A stretch of DNA of 64,000 nt from Candidatus Dadabacteria bacterium (lineage in GTDB: Bacteria > Desulfobacterota_D > UBA1144 > Nemesobacterales > Nemesobacteraceae). The notes under the pieces are model-generated. The model ran no database searches. It saw only the letters and a program-made list of their open reading frames with translations, and was not told where the DNA came from. Numbering within the stretch: position 1 is the stretch's first letter; the number at the start of each line of letters is the position of its first letter. The DNA lies in assembly GCA_009840385.1 (NCBI GenBank), contig VXNX01000005.1:124001-188000 (forward strand). Reading direction: 5' to 3'. The position numbers and the translations under genes are program-made. This document shows positions 16,700 to 25,654 of this stretch, in pieces.

Positions 16700-17095
16700 T
16701 CAGTAAAAAACTCTCACGGCGATAAAGGCGAAGAAAAAGCCCACGCACCATAGAAGCACGGATAACAGATATATCCAGTTGCTCGTCTTTCGCAGCCTGG
16801 TGCACGCCATGGCTTGCGCCGGGTCAATCGGGCAGGGGGCATTTCTTGACTTCCAAAGCGCGACTCCGGCGATCAGAAGCATCGCGCCGGATATTCCGAA
16901 CGTCCAGATCTTGTATTCTGACAACGCAACCAGCCAGGGCGCGGTGCCTACAATTCCCGCCAGAACCGCGCCGGCGCCGATCGTCACCAGTAATGCGGGA
17001 AGGGCGCAGCACACCAGCGTTCCAGCGGACGTAAGCAGGCTGAGCGAGGGGAGAAGCGTTTGCTTCACTCCATAGCCGGAATTTGTGTTATCCAT
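16700..17095 (-). CDS. MerT-like metal-transport membrane protein
   Basis: This encodes 131 residues and four membrane segments. The first carries the Cys-Cys pair (LVCCALPA) characteristic of MerT-type importers. A loop with a second Cys pair (PCPID...ACTRL) precedes the last helix. I use the ATG at 17095 because of the AGGGGG 8 bases upstream, rather than a GTG two codons earlier. It overlaps the HMA-domain gene by 8 bp. Mercury import is the family prototype, but another soft metal is possible because no merA or merR is present. Confidence 0.7.
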   Translation of the reverse strand: MDNTNSGYGVKQTLLPSLSLLTSAGTLVCCALPALLVTIGAGAVLAGIVGTAPWLVALSEYKIWTFGISGAMLLIAGVALWKSRNAPCPIDPAQAMACTRLRKTSNWIYLLSVLLWCVGFFFAFIAVRVFY

Positions 17096-17471
17096 GCTCA
17101 CACCCCCTCTGAATGGCGTTCACGTTATACCCGGAATCCGTAATAAGCTTGGTTAAAGTCTTATCGTCAATGGTCGATCCGGGCTTCATAGCGACCACTA
17201 TGGAACCTTTGCCGAGATCAACATTGATGCCTGCGACATCGCCGCGTTTTAGGAAGACTTTTTCCAGGGAACGGGCGCAGAAATCGCATACAAGCCCGCT
17301 GGCCTTGATGTTGATGATGTCTTCACAGGCGGCGTTTTTCATGTCGCTTGAAGCGGCAGGGAGCTCCAACACCTGGCCTTCATGGTTATGTTCGTGTTCT
17401 CCATGCTGCGCATAGCTTTGGAACGCGAAAAAAAGTGTCATAAAAAGAATTGCGGTGATTGATATTTTCAT
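17088..17471 (-). CDS. periplasmic heavy-metal-associated (MerP-like) protein
   Basis: This encodes 127 residues. A signal peptide (about 1-21) is followed by a His-rich stretch (HGEHEHNHEG) and an HMA fold (about residues 48-120) with a CDFC metal motif in place of GMTCxxC. Like MerP or a copper chaperone, it would pass a metal ion to the MerT-like transporter encoded immediately downstream and overlapping. The His-rich segment could bind Cu, Zn or Ni. It is 10 bp downstream of a barrel-protein gene. Confidence 0.72.
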   Translation of the reverse strand: MKISITAILFMTLFFAFQSYAQHGEHEHNHEGQVLELPAASSDMKNAACEDIINIKASGLVCDFCARSLEKVFLKRGDVAGINVDLGKGSIVVAMKPGSTIDDKTLTKLITDSGYNVNAIQRGCEHG

Positions 17472-17481
17472 AGTTTTCTCC

Positions 17482-18129
17482 TTAAAATCTTATTATTAAA
17501 TTGAACAAAATCCCACCTTTGTCGCTGATTCCGACCTCAGCGAGATATTCGTTCTTAAAAAACCGTACAAAAGGCGTAAACGAGATGTTGTCTCTCTCTC
17601 CCGTGACGTGGTCAACCTGGAGCATGAGCCAGGTGTGGAGATCGCCGTAGTCCCCGAGATAGGGGGCGATTCCCACTCGCGCTTTCTGCCTGAAGAACTT
17701 CGCTATGTCTTCGGCGTAGTAGACGCGGTTCTCATAACTCGTAAAGTACCGTCGAGTTTCCCAGTCAAGGGCGATATCGGTAAATGCGGCAGGTTGGGCT
17801 TTACCGTCAGGCAATCCAAGGTCATCATAAGCCACTCCCAAGCCGCCTTTAAGATAGAAGTTTGCCTGCGAGGCCTGCGCGTTGTGGCGCTTCACCAGAT
17901 AGTTAAGTTGCACGCCGTGGAACTGCCAATCCTCCCCGGGCCAGTATTCGGTCCTGTACCCTACTGAATACCTGGCCGTTGGCGAATAATGAACGTGAAG
18001 AGAATGGGCGTTCTTGTCGTTTTTCTGCATGACCGTCCAGCCGCCCGGATATGACACCGGACGGGAGAGAGACGGGGAAGCGTATCCCATTAGGACCACG
18101 CAGCATAAAGCGAAAACTGTTGATTTCAT
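17482..18129 (-). CDS. exported beta-barrel-like protein of the metal module
   Basis: This encodes 215 residues with a signal peptide (about 1-22). The mature part shows alternating polar/aromatic beta strands (for example SVGYRTEYW, LNYLVKR, GGLGVAYD) and ends in an aromatic C-terminus (FNLIIRF), the signature of an outer-membrane barrel insertion signal. I recognise no named family. Its place between a Cys-rich exported protein and the MerP/MerT-like pair points to a role in metal passage or response. Confidence 0.55.
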   Translation of the reverse strand: MKSTVFALCCVVLMGYASPSLSRPVSYPGGWTVMQKNDKNAHSLHVHYSPTARYSVGYRTEYWPGEDWQFHGVQLNYLVKRHNAQASQANFYLKGGLGVAYDDLGLPDGKAQPAAFTDIALDWETRRYFTSYENRVYYAEDIAKFFRQKARVGIAPYLGDYGDLHTWLMLQVDHVTGERDNISFTPFVRFFKNEYLAEVGISDKGGILFNLIIRF

Positions 18130-18207
18130 GTTTCCTCCTGAAAATCTCGATTATAGCCTGGCGACGCCGAAGCGAAGCCCTTTGCGGCGCGCGAGCGCAC
18201 GAATTGC

Positions 18208-18555
18208 TCAGGAGATGTGTTTCGGAGGCTGGAAGGGGGTTTCGACTTGGCGGGAGGAGAAAAGCTCACCGGCAGGAATTCCGATGGCGATTTTTCCGTA
18301 ATTATCTTTTGATTCTTGAAGCGGTAAAGCGTTCATTTGGACGCAGTGCAGGCAATTGCAACCGTCGCATTGATCTGAATTCTGGTCCTGCGATTCTTCT
18401 GTGTTGTGGCAAGGCATGTCCATGTCGCCGTCCATCTGCATCTTGGCGGGAGCCTCGTGCATATTCATCAGACATATGGAGAAGGCGTTTGCCGTGCCAC
18501 CGGCGAACAACATAATGCACATAAGAAATAGCGTTACCGTTTTCATAAAACTCAT
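18208..18555 (-). CDS. exported Met/Cys/His-rich small protein
   Basis: This encodes 115 residues with a signal peptide (about 4-24). A Met/His/Asp segment (MHEAPAKMQMDGDMDMPCH) is followed by a CDGCNCLHC cluster, both typical of copper- or soft-metal-binding exported proteins. An alternative ATG three codons in is possible. It is the first gene of the minus-strand metal module. No regulator gene is adjacent. Confidence 0.6.
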   Translation of the reverse strand: MSFMKTVTLFLMCIMLFAGGTANAFSICLMNMHEAPAKMQMDGDMDMPCHNTEESQDQNSDQCDGCNCLHCVQMNALPLQESKDNYGKIAIGIPAGELFSSRQVETPFQPPKHIS

Positions 18556-18656
18556 GCCCTAATTATTAAGTTATTACACCTTGGTTCAAGTTTCAAGAGT
18601 AAAACTCTGAAGAATTGGCTGCTTACAAATCGGTGAAGAGATTGTATCAGAGGTTC

Positions 18657-19589
18657 TTATCTGAATTCCGGTATTACCTCTTTTGCGAAAAGTTCTATGG
18701 TCTTGGGATTCATTACGTCGGAGAAGAAAATCGTATACTTGGATATTCCCTTTTCCAGATCCGCGTTGATTTTTCCTATGCAGTCTTCAGGAGTTCCCAC
18801 GATCCCGAGTTTTTCTATGTCTCCGAAGAATCCATAGCGTCTCTGGGCCTTTTCGAGTTTTTCGGGGAGATCTTTTCTGTCCTCAACCAGAACGCAGACG
18901 GTCTGCTGAGATATCGTTATATCTTCTATGTCTCTCCCGACTTCCTCGCAGTGCCCCCGGAGTATCGAGTGCTTGTGGTCAAAATCGATTGCGCTCGTTG
19001 CGGGACAGTTCCATTCATCGGCGAGTTCCGCCACTGCTCTTAAGAGGAATCTTTCCCCTGCACCTCCTATGCATACTGGAATGTGGGGACGTTGAACAGG
19101 CTTGGGGTTGCAAAACGCATTTTCCACCCTGTAATGTTTGCCGACAAAAGAGGCGGTTTCATCCTCCCACATCAGTTTGAGTATCGTGACCGCTTCTTGC
19201 AGCATCTCTATTCTTTCTTTCGTTGAAGGGAAGGGGTATCCGTAAGCGCGAAATTCCTCTTCAAACCATCCGGCTCCTATTGCGAATTCCACGCGCCCGT
19301 TGCTTATCACGTCAAGCGTTGAGGCCATCTTGGCAAGCAGGGGAGGGTGTCTGAACGGGTTGCAGAGAACCATTGTTCCCAGCTTAACGTTCTTCGTTAC
19401 TGTCGAGAGGGCGGACATTAGAGTCCAGGGTTCATAGATGTCGATACCTATTATTCCCTGGCCTAGAACGTGATCGTAGAACCAAACGGAATCGTATCCG
19501 GTCGAGTCGCATAACTGCGCCGTGGCCTTTATCTCTTCAAAATCTATTTTCTGCTGTCTCAGCATTACTCCGAATTCGGGTCTGCCCAT
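18657..19589 (-). CDS. LLM-class flavin-dependent oxidoreductase
   Basis: This encodes 310 residues with a luciferase-like TIM barrel. Signatures are SVWFYDHV near residue 34, KLGTMVLCNPFRHPPLLAK, the SNGRVEFAIGAGWFEEEF flavin-binding segment, and PVCIGGAGERFLLR. Such enzymes use FMN or F420. The specific substrate cannot be told. It stands between the metal module and a cyclophilin gene with no obvious partner. Confidence 0.8.
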   Translation of the reverse strand: MGRPEFGVMLRQQKIDFEEIKATAQLCDSTGYDSVWFYDHVLGQGIIGIDIYEPWTLMSALSTVTKNVKLGTMVLCNPFRHPPLLAKMASTLDVISNGRVEFAIGAGWFEEEFRAYGYPFPSTKERIEMLQEAVTILKLMWEDETASFVGKHYRVENAFCNPKPVQRPHIPVCIGGAGERFLLRAVAELADEWNCPATSAIDFDHKHSILRGHCEEVGRDIEDITISQQTVCVLVEDRKDLPEKLEKAQRRYGFFGDIEKLGIVGTPEDCIGKINADLEKGISKYTIFFSDVMNPKTIELFAKEVIPEFR

Positions 19590-19859
19590 TGGTCTTTATC
19601 TCCGTCTTCTGGTGGTTATTCGCACCTGGATGGCGCACAGGTAATTATCCCTTCAGTCAGTGGCACTGTAAACACGGCAACGGCGCTTTGTTCCCGAGGG
19701 AGGAATAAAAATTCGCGGGATGTTCACTGTTCTGCTTCTTTATGCTATCATTACGGGCGACGGGGAAAAAGAAGGCCGGCAGCGCCCGGAGAACTTCTTA
19801 CCGCCTGTTTTGAATAAGGAAATTCCGTTTCTTCTTAAATCTACGATCCCGAGGTTTCA
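19590..19859. other. intergenic region between divergent genes
   Basis: This 270-bp spacer lies between the flavin oxidoreductase and the cyclophilin gene. A possible plus-strand promoter has TTCACT (19723-19728), 17 bp, and TATCAT (19746-19751) with an extended TG. It would give a leader of about 100 nt. No ORF or RNA gene is evident. Confidence 0.3.
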
Positions 19860-20468
19860 ATGAAAAACGCAACTGTTTTCGCTTTATGCCTTATTTTCGC
19901 TTTTATTGCTTTTCCCGGGGATGGGTACTCTCATTCCGAGCATAACAAAAATACGTCCGCTGAATCGAGCGGTAAAAAAGAAAGGAGAAAACCAATGGTT
20001 CTGATTTCAACTTCGTTAGGTGACATAAAACTTGAGTTATATGAAGAGCAGGCGCCGATCACCGTAGCAAATTTTCTTTCCTACGTGGAAGAAGGTTTTT
20101 ACGACGGCACCATATTTCACAGGGTTATAAATAATTTCATGATACAGGGCGGCGGCATCTCCGCGGACATGAAGCAGAAGCCGACCAAGGCCCCGATAAA
20201 AAACGAGGCTGATAACGGCCTTAAAAATGACCGTGGCACCATCGCGATGGCCAGAACCGCCGATGTTAATTCCGCTACGTCGCAGTTTTTTATAAACCAC
20301 AGGGACAATGCTTTTCTTGACCACGGTGCGCGTGATTTCGGTTATGCGGTGTTCGGAAAAGTGGTTGAGGGAATTGAGGTTGTTGACAAAATCGCTGCCG
20401 TTCAGACCAGGCCGGGGGATGTTCCCGTCGAGACGGTGTCTGTCTTGTCCATGAAGGTCGTCAATTAA
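19860..20468 (+). CDS. exported cyclophilin-type peptidyl-prolyl isomerase
   Basis: This encodes 202 residues. A signal peptide (about 1-24) is followed by a short linker and a cyclophilin domain from about residue 45. Catalytic and substrate-pocket residues are visible in [22 protein letters not shown] and [14 protein letters not shown]. It would catalyse proline cis-trans isomerisation of envelope proteins. The start ATG follows CCCGAGG. Its end is 20 bp before purM. Confidence 0.88.
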   Translation: MKNATVFALCLIFAFIAFPGDGYSHSEHNKNTSAESSGKKERRKPMVLISTSLGDIKLELYEEQAPITVANFLSYVEEGFYDGTIFHRVINNFMIQGGGISADMKQKPTKAPIKNEADNGLKNDRGTIAMARTADVNSATSQFFINHRDNAFLDHGARDFGYAVFGKVVEGIEVVDKIAAVQTRPGDVPVETVSVLSMKVVN

Positions 20469-20488
20469 CAGACGGCCTCTTTTTTTTC

Positions 20489-21532
20489 GTGTCGGAAAAA
20501 ATCACTTATAAAAGCGCCGGTGTTGACGTAGAGGAAGGGGAAAGGTTCGTGCGGCTTATAAAACCTCTTGTCGAGTCGACCTACGGCGGGACGAAAGTAA
20601 GCCCTCTCGGGGGGTTTGCGGGCGCGTTTCCGTTTGATGCGGGCGCTTTCCGGGAGCCCCTGCTGGTATCCGCCACAGACGGTGTCGGCACGAAGCTCAA
20701 GACAGCTTTTTCGGCTCGCAAATTTGATACGATAGGCATAGACCTCGTCGCTATGAGTGTTAACGACGTGGTTACGTGCGGCGCGAGACCCTTGTTTTTT
20801 CTCGACTACCTGGCTACATCCAAGCTTGACTCCCAACAGGCGGCTGAGGTGGTGGAGGGTATCTGCCAAGGATGTATTCAGGCGGGATGTGTGCTTATGG
20901 GAGGCGAGACGGCCGAGATGCCGGAATTTTACGCCCAGGGGGAGTTTGATCTGGCGGGATTCTGCGTGGGAGTAGTGGAGAAGGGTCACTACATTGACGG
21001 TGGCCGGGTAGGGCCCGGCGACTCGGTTATCGGGCTTGCTTCAAGCGGTCTTCATTCAAACGGCTATTCGCTTGCTAGAAAGGTGCTTTTTGACATCGGA
21101 GACTACTCACTGGATTCAAAACCCCCGGGTCTCTCAAGGACACTCGGAGAGGAGCTTCTCACACCCACGGCCATATACTCAAAGGCCGTACTCAGGCTCT
21201 GCGAAGAGTTTGACGTAAAAGCCCTTGCCCACGTAACGGGGGGCGGGATTCCGGGGAACCTCTCAAGGGTCATTCCCGACGGACTTTTCGCGGAGATCCA
21301 AGGCCAAAGCTGGCCGGGTCCTCCGGTTTTTGACCTGATAATGAAAACCGGGAACATAAGTTGTGAAGAGATGTACTCGACGTTTAACTGCGGGATAGGA
21401 ATGATCGCGGTACTGCCCAAGGGGCAGGCCGGAGAAGCTATCTCCCTCGCTGGGGACCTCTCGGAGACGGCTTATCTTATCGGCGAGATAAAAGAACTGG
21501 ATGTCCCGGGGGAGAAGGTCAGCATTCTCTGA
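20489..21532 (+). CDS. purM: phosphoribosylformylglycinamidine cyclo-ligase (AIR synthetase)
   Basis: This encodes 347 residues, the family length. It closes the imidazole ring in purine synthesis. The signatures are YKSAGVDVEEGERFV, TDGVGTKLK, MSVNDVVTCGARPLFFLDY, GGETAEMP and HVTGGGIPGN. The start is a GTG with no strong ribosome site, so coupling to the upstream cyclophilin message is possible. Confidence 0.95.
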   Translation: MSEKITYKSAGVDVEEGERFVRLIKPLVESTYGGTKVSPLGGFAGAFPFDAGAFREPLLVSATDGVGTKLKTAFSARKFDTIGIDLVAMSVNDVVTCGARPLFFLDYLATSKLDSQQAAEVVEGICQGCIQAGCVLMGGETAEMPEFYAQGEFDLAGFCVGVVEKGHYIDGGRVGPGDSVIGLASSGLHSNGYSLARKVLFDIGDYSLDSKPPGLSRTLGEELLTPTAIYSKAVLRLCEEFDVKALAHVTGGGIPGNLSRVIPDGLFAEIQGQSWPGPPVFDLIMKTGNISCEEMYSTFNCGIGMIAVLPKGQAGEAISLAGDLSETAYLIGEIKELDVPGEKVSIL

Positions 21533-21542
21533 GGGCACGGAT

Positions 21543-22442
21543 TCAGTTGTAATATCTTCTTACCCACCTCGGAAGCTTGTAATCGAAAGTGGCGGGTATT
21601 TTTAGCTTCTCTTCATCCCAGCTTTCAGGAAAGGGATTGTATGGGGAAGCCACCCTTATTGTCCGGAGCACTTCCCTGTCCAGATTCTCGAAACCCGAAG
21701 ACTCGATTATCCTCACGCTTTCAAGGTATCCGTCTTTTCTGAGCGTGAAGACGATCCGGAGATTTCCCTGCTCCCTTCTTATCTGCGACTCCTTCGGATA
21801 CTTCCAGACTTGGTAGATCCTCTCTTTCAGCTTCGTGAAATAGGAAATGTATTTGTATTCCGTTGTGTTGAGATCAACGGTAATCTCCTTTTCAACGTTT
21901 TTGGTCCCGAGAAGCTGCTCTTCGGTATTGTAGTCAAAGGGGACATCCGTTATTCTCGGGTTTACCATTTGCGAAGCGGAAGAACCGGGGATGTTTCTCG
22001 ACAGTTCTTTGGGGGCCGCTTTTCTTTTTTCCGGTTTGTTTCTTTCTCCTTCGGGTATCATGGCGACCCGGTCTTTTTCAGGAGAGAATCTCTCCGTGCT
22101 TTTTTCGTGCTCTCCAGGTTGAACTGCCCCTGCGGGTTTTCTCTGAGGCGTGCTTTTCTTCGTTGGCCGGGGGACGGACCTTGAGAGTTTTGTAGTGTCG
22201 TCTATCGTAGTTTCTTTTTTCGCCTTGTGAGATTTATCGGCGAGTCTTGCCGGTTTATCGGGGGGTTCGGTCTCTTCGGTAACGGGTATCTCGATAAGTT
22301 CTATGTATGTTCTCTCAAGCTGGGATTTAAGACTTTCGGGGTCGGGTAGAATCTTCGCGAAGAGAAGCTGAATCAGCACGAAATTCAGAACGGTTGAGAT
22401 CAGAAGAAAAACCGGAAAAGGGACTTTTTTGTTCCTGTTCAT
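21543..22442 (-). CDS. TonB/TolA-like energy transducer
   Basis: This encodes 299 residues with one N-terminal membrane helix (about 8-30). A long Pro/Lys/Glu-rich periplasmic linker (about 45-170) follows, then a C-terminal TonB-type domain (about 205-295; KLKERIYQVWKYP, LRIVFTLRKDGYLESVRI). It would couple inner-membrane energy to outer-membrane receptors. No exbB/exbD is adjacent. Its end faces purM. Confidence 0.8.
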   Translation of the reverse strand: MNRNKKVPFPVFLLISTVLNFVLIQLLFAKILPDPESLKSQLERTYIELIEIPVTEETEPPDKPARLADKSHKAKKETTIDDTTKLSRSVPRPTKKSTPQRKPAGAVQPGEHEKSTERFSPEKDRVAMIPEGERNKPEKRKAAPKELSRNIPGSSASQMVNPRITDVPFDYNTEEQLLGTKNVEKEITVDLNTTEYKYISYFTKLKERIYQVWKYPKESQIRREQGNLRIVFTLRKDGYLESVRIIESSGFENLDREVLRTIRVASPYNPFPESWDEEKLKIPATFDYKLPRWVRRYYN

Positions 22443-22473
22443 CGGGGATTACCAGTGTTTTGCCGTGCCCTGT

Positions 22474-23502
22474 TTATATTTTCAGTATATTCTGTATAAG
22501 AACCCTGGCAAAATCAGCTGTTTTCAGGTCGCCTCCCAGATCTTGGGTCGCATCGCCGTTTGAAAGTGCTATATTGTAAGCTGTTTTTATTTTGTCGGCA
22601 GCTTCTCTCATATTCTCTCTTCCCTCTGAGTCGGCTAGGTGTCTTAGCATCATTACCCCTGACATTATGAGGGCAAGCGGATTCGCTATTTCGAGTCCCG
22701 CTATATCGGGTGCCGAACCGTGCACCGCTTCAAAGACTGAATATTCATCGCTTATGTTGGCGCCGGGAACCACGCCTAGTCCTCCGACAAGACCGGCGCA
22801 GAGATCGCTCATCACGTCGCCGTAGAGATTTTCAAGCAGCAGGGTGTCGAACTGGCTCGGGTCCTGAACCAGTCTCATGCATCCCGCGTCTATGATATAT
22901 TCTTCATACTCGATATCCGGGTACCGTTCGCTTGTCTCTCTTGCCTTTCTTATAAAAAGACCGTCCGTAATCTTCATTATGTTGGCCTTGTGAAATACCG
23001 TCACCTTTTTCCTGTTTCTTCTCGTGGCGTATTCAAACCCCCATCTGGCGATTCTCTCGCATGCCCTCTCGGTTGCGACCTTCATGCTCATCACGACTCC
23101 GGGAGAGACGGTGTTCTCAACGCCGCTGTAAAGACCTTCTGTGTTCTCGCGTACAATAACTATGTTCACGTCGGAGAATCTGGTCCTCACGCCTTCAATG
23201 CTCCGCACCGGTCTTACGGCCGCGTAGAGGTCAAGTTTTTTTCTGAGTTCCACGTTTACCGATGAAAACCCCTCTCCTATGGGCGTCATGCACGGGCCCT
23301 TAAGCGCAACTTTATGTTCCCTTATGGCCTCAAGAGTAACTTCCGGCAGGGTCTCTCCGTATTTTTCGATAGCCGAGACTCCGGCCCTTCTTACGACCCA
23401 TTCGATCTTGGCTCCGGAAGCCGCGATGACATTTTTCGTTGCCTCGGTGATTTCCGGACCGATACCGTCCCCGGGAATTAAAACAACCTTTCTAGTGCTC
23501 AT
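22474..23502 (-). CDS. NAD-type isocitrate dehydrogenase (isocitrate/isopropylmalate dehydrogenase family)
   Basis: This encodes 342 residues. Signatures are PGDGIGPEI at the N-terminus, VRENTEGLYSG, the HKANIMK catalytic Lys, and LYGDVMSDLCAGLVGGLG. The GLYSGVE pattern favours homo-oligomeric NAD-dependent isocitrate dehydrogenase over isopropylmalate dehydrogenase, but tartrate or homoisocitrate specificity cannot be excluded. It would feed 2-oxoglutarate and NADH to the TCA cycle. Confidence 0.82.
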   Translation of the reverse strand: MSTRKVVLIPGDGIGPEITEATKNVIAASGAKIEWVVRRAGVSAIEKYGETLPEVTLEAIREHKVALKGPCMTPIGEGFSSVNVELRKKLDLYAAVRPVRSIEGVRTRFSDVNIVIVRENTEGLYSGVENTVSPGVVMSMKVATERACERIARWGFEYATRRNRKKVTVFHKANIMKITDGLFIRKARETSERYPDIEYEEYIIDAGCMRLVQDPSQFDTLLLENLYGDVMSDLCAGLVGGLGVVPGANISDEYSVFEAVHGSAPDIAGLEIANPLALIMSGVMMLRHLADSEGRENMREAADKIKTAYNIALSNGDATQDLGGDLKTADFARVLIQNILKI

Positions 23503-23582
23503 AATATGTTTTTATGCCGCAAGTTACGTGCCAACAAATCGCTTTCTGTGTCCGCATGTCCGCAAAGCCTTTGCCAGGCACC

Positions 23583-24164
23583 TCAGCCCAGTTTTTTTAG
23601 AAGCAATACCCCAACCAAAAGCAGTATGAAGAATATAACCGTAAATATGTTGAAATATTTATCGATAAGCAATTTCACCCTTGCTCCGAAAACGGAGAGA
23701 AGAGCGGCAATTATCGCGAATCTGGCCGTTCTTCCGATCGCACAGGCGGTTATAAAGGTTGGAAAATCGACCTTGAACACTCCCGCCGTCACGGTAAACG
23801 CCTTAAAAGGTATGGGGGTGAAGGCCGCGGCCAAAACGGCTTCAAACGCGTTTTCCGAATATTTGTCGCTTACGATAGTGAACGTCTCCGAGGTTATTAT
23901 GTGAGAGAGAAAGAAACCGCCGACAAGCTCCCACACCCAGTATCCTATCAGATACCCCGCTGCAGCTCCCAGTATTGAGAAGACGGAGCAGTAAAGAGCG
24001 AAACGATATGATTTTTTGGGGTTCCCGAGACAGAGCGCCATAAGAAGCGGGTCTGGAGGTATGGGGAAAAAAGATGCTTCCGTGAAGGAGACGAGAGAAA
24101 GCGCCCATGGACCATGCTTTCTGTCCGCCCAGCCTAAAATCCAGTCATAGAGACTCTTAAGCAT
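23583..24164 (-). CDS. YqaA/DedA-like (VTT domain) membrane protein
   Basis: This encodes 193 residues and several membrane helices. The FFPIPPDPLLMALCLGNP segment and the AAGYLIGYW helix match the YqaA branch of the SNARE-associated/VTT family. Members of the wider family act in lipid flipping or envelope homeostasis. Its start overlaps the surE end by 8 bp. Confidence 0.75.
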   Translation of the reverse strand: MLKSLYDWILGWADRKHGPWALSLVSFTEASFFPIPPDPLLMALCLGNPKKSYRFALYCSVFSILGAAAGYLIGYWVWELVGGFFLSHIITSETFTIVSDKYSENAFEAVLAAAFTPIPFKAFTVTAGVFKVDFPTFITACAIGRTARFAIIAALLSVFGARVKLLIDKYFNIFTVIFFILLLVGVLLLKKLG

Positions 24165-24915
24165 GATTTTCTAATTTTTCTCTGAGTTTTTCGAGGAACC
24201 CGTAATCAGTCATATCAAGCTTTATGGGAGTTATGGACACGTAGCCTTCAAGGACGGACACTATGTCTGAGTTTTCAATTCTAAGGGAATCAAGTTCATT
24301 TCCGCCTATCCAGTAGTATTTCTTTCCCCTGGGGTCCGTGTTCTCCACTATGGGAGCCTCGTAAACCCTTTTACCCTGGCGCGTAACCCGGATTCCCTTT
24401 ATCTCTTCAAGCGGGAGGTTAGGCACGTTAACGTTTAGCAGGGTGTTCTCTGGGAGACCGGCTTTAAGGACGAATTCCGCTGCAACTCTTGAGTAATGAG
24501 CGGCGGTTGAGAACAGAAAATCCTTTTTTGCCGCAAGCGACACCGCTATGGCGGGGATCTTCATGAGGGTCGCCTCTATGGCGGCGCTTACGGTTCCCGA
24601 ATAGGTTATGTCATCTCCCAAGTTGGCGGCCATGTTTATTCCGGATACTACCAAGTCGGGTTTCTTTTCACCCAGAATTCCGTTTACGGCGAGATTAATG
24701 CAGTCTGTGGGAGTTCCGTCCACGGAGAATACTCTTTCTGAGATTTCCTCAATTCTAAGAGGTCTCATGAGGTTGAGCGAGTGGCTTGAAGCGCTCTGGT
24801 CGCGGTCAGGGGCCACGGTGTAGACCTCTCCAAGGTGAGATAGGGCGTCTCCAAGGGCTTTTAGGCCTTCTGAGTTCACCCCGTCATCGTTTGAGAGCAG
24901 TATTTTGGCTTTCAT
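24157..24915 (-). CDS. surE: 5'/3'-nucleotidase SurE
   Basis: This encodes 252 residues. The metal-binding acidic motif LLSNDDGVNSEG is at the N-terminus, followed by APDRDQSASSHSLN, VDGTPTDCIN and SGINMAANLGDDITYSGTV. It dephosphorylates nucleoside monophosphates and may trim polyphosphate. It lies just downstream of tRNA-Pro and couples to the YqaA-like gene. Confidence 0.94.
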   Translation of the reverse strand: MKAKILLSNDDGVNSEGLKALGDALSHLGEVYTVAPDRDQSASSHSLNLMRPLRIEEISERVFSVDGTPTDCINLAVNGILGEKKPDLVVSGINMAANLGDDITYSGTVSAAIEATLMKIPAIAVSLAAKKDFLFSTAAHYSRVAAEFVLKAGLPENTLLNVNVPNLPLEEIKGIRVTRQGKRVYEAPIVENTDPRGKKYYWIGGNELDSLRIENSDIVSVLEGYVSITPIKLDMTDYGFLEKLREKLENHA

Positions 24916-24924
24916 CTCTGGGAA

Positions 24925-25001
24925 TGGTCGGGGTGACCGGATTCGAACCGGTGACCCCCGGCTCCCGAAGCCGGTGCGCTACCAAGCTGCGCTACACCCC
25001 G
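24925..25001 (-). tRNA. tRNA-Pro(CGG)
   Basis: The cloverleaf reads on the minus strand: a 7-bp acceptor CGGGGTG/CACCCCG, anticodon stem CCGGC/GCCGG with loop TTCGGGA (anticodon CGG), a TTCGAAT T-loop, and an encoded CCA end (24925-24927). Confidence 0.95.
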
Positions 25002-25124
25002 AATAATAAAGTTCCGGCTAGATTTTAACCCATCAGGGATTTCTCGCAACAGAGGGTCTCGGTGTGGAGAGAAAGTCGCAAAAACAACGGAGTTTGCCTT
25101 AAAACCAGACTTGCGAATTTGATT

Positions 25125-25200
25125 TGGTCGGGGTGACCGGACTTGAACCGGTGACCCCCGGTCCCCCAGACCGGTGCGCTACCAACTGCGCCACACCCCG
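25125..25200 (-). tRNA. tRNA-Pro(GGG)
   Basis: The cloverleaf on the minus strand has the same acceptor stem as the neighbouring tRNA-Pro. Its anticodon loop is CTGGGGG (anticodon GGG), the T-loop TTCAAGT, and CCA is encoded. It lies 123 bp from the CGG isoacceptor and probably arose from the same duplication. Confidence 0.95.
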
Positions 25201-25248
25201 TATGAATAGAAGCCGGATCGGAAGCGAACGGGACACGGTGTGGCCCGT

Positions 25249-25617
25249 TTAGAGATCCTTTCTCAGGGATTTTAACTCATTTAGAATTTCCCGCAACAGC
25301 GCTTTGTCCGAGTAGAGGGGGGATATACTGCCGCTTCCGCTTTTTTCGTCCTTAAGTCTCTTCTGCACTCCGGCTATGGTGAATTTCTGATCGTGGAGCA
25401 GGTGCTTTATCTTGTGGAAGAGATAAATTGTGTCCTTGTCGTAAAGTCTCTGGGACTTCCTTCTGATAGGTTGTACCTCTTTGAACTCGGTCTCCCAGTA
25501 TCGCAGGACATAGGGCTTTACTCCTATGATCTCGCTTACTTCTCCTATCTTGAAATAAAGCTTGTCCGGCAAAGACAGATCTGAAAGCATTCCAGACATA
25601 CTTATATTACATTTCAA
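25249..25617 (-). CDS. MerR-family transcriptional regulator
   Basis: This encodes 122 residues. The MerR DNA-binding domain is at about residues 20-90 (KIGEVSEIIGVKPYVLRYWETEF, with the Tyr-Arg-Tyr-Trp core). A short coiled-coil tail follows and there are no obvious metal-binding Cys. This short form is often found beside tRNA-Pro and IHF genes in deltaproteobacteria-like genomes. The target is unknown. Confidence 0.82.
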   Translation of the reverse strand: MKCNISMSGMLSDLSLPDKLYFKIGEVSEIIGVKPYVLRYWETEFKEVQPIRRKSQRLYDKDTIYLFHKIKHLLHDQKFTIAGVQKRLKDEKSGSGSISPLYSDKALLREILNELKSLRKDL

Positions 25618-25654
25618 CAGCAGGAAAAAGTCAAGATATAATTATGTCAATCAG

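Noticed and set aside
18556-18656. MerR-type operator ahead of the metal module
   Set aside because: A short CTTG-AAC-CAAG element lies near a possible -10, but the dyad is too weak and the spacing does not fit a MerR-family 19-bp promoter convincingly.
24786-25028. 80-residue plus-strand ORF containing GVTGFEPVTPGS
   Set aside because: This is the well-known false ORF produced by reading the complement of a tRNA-Pro gene.
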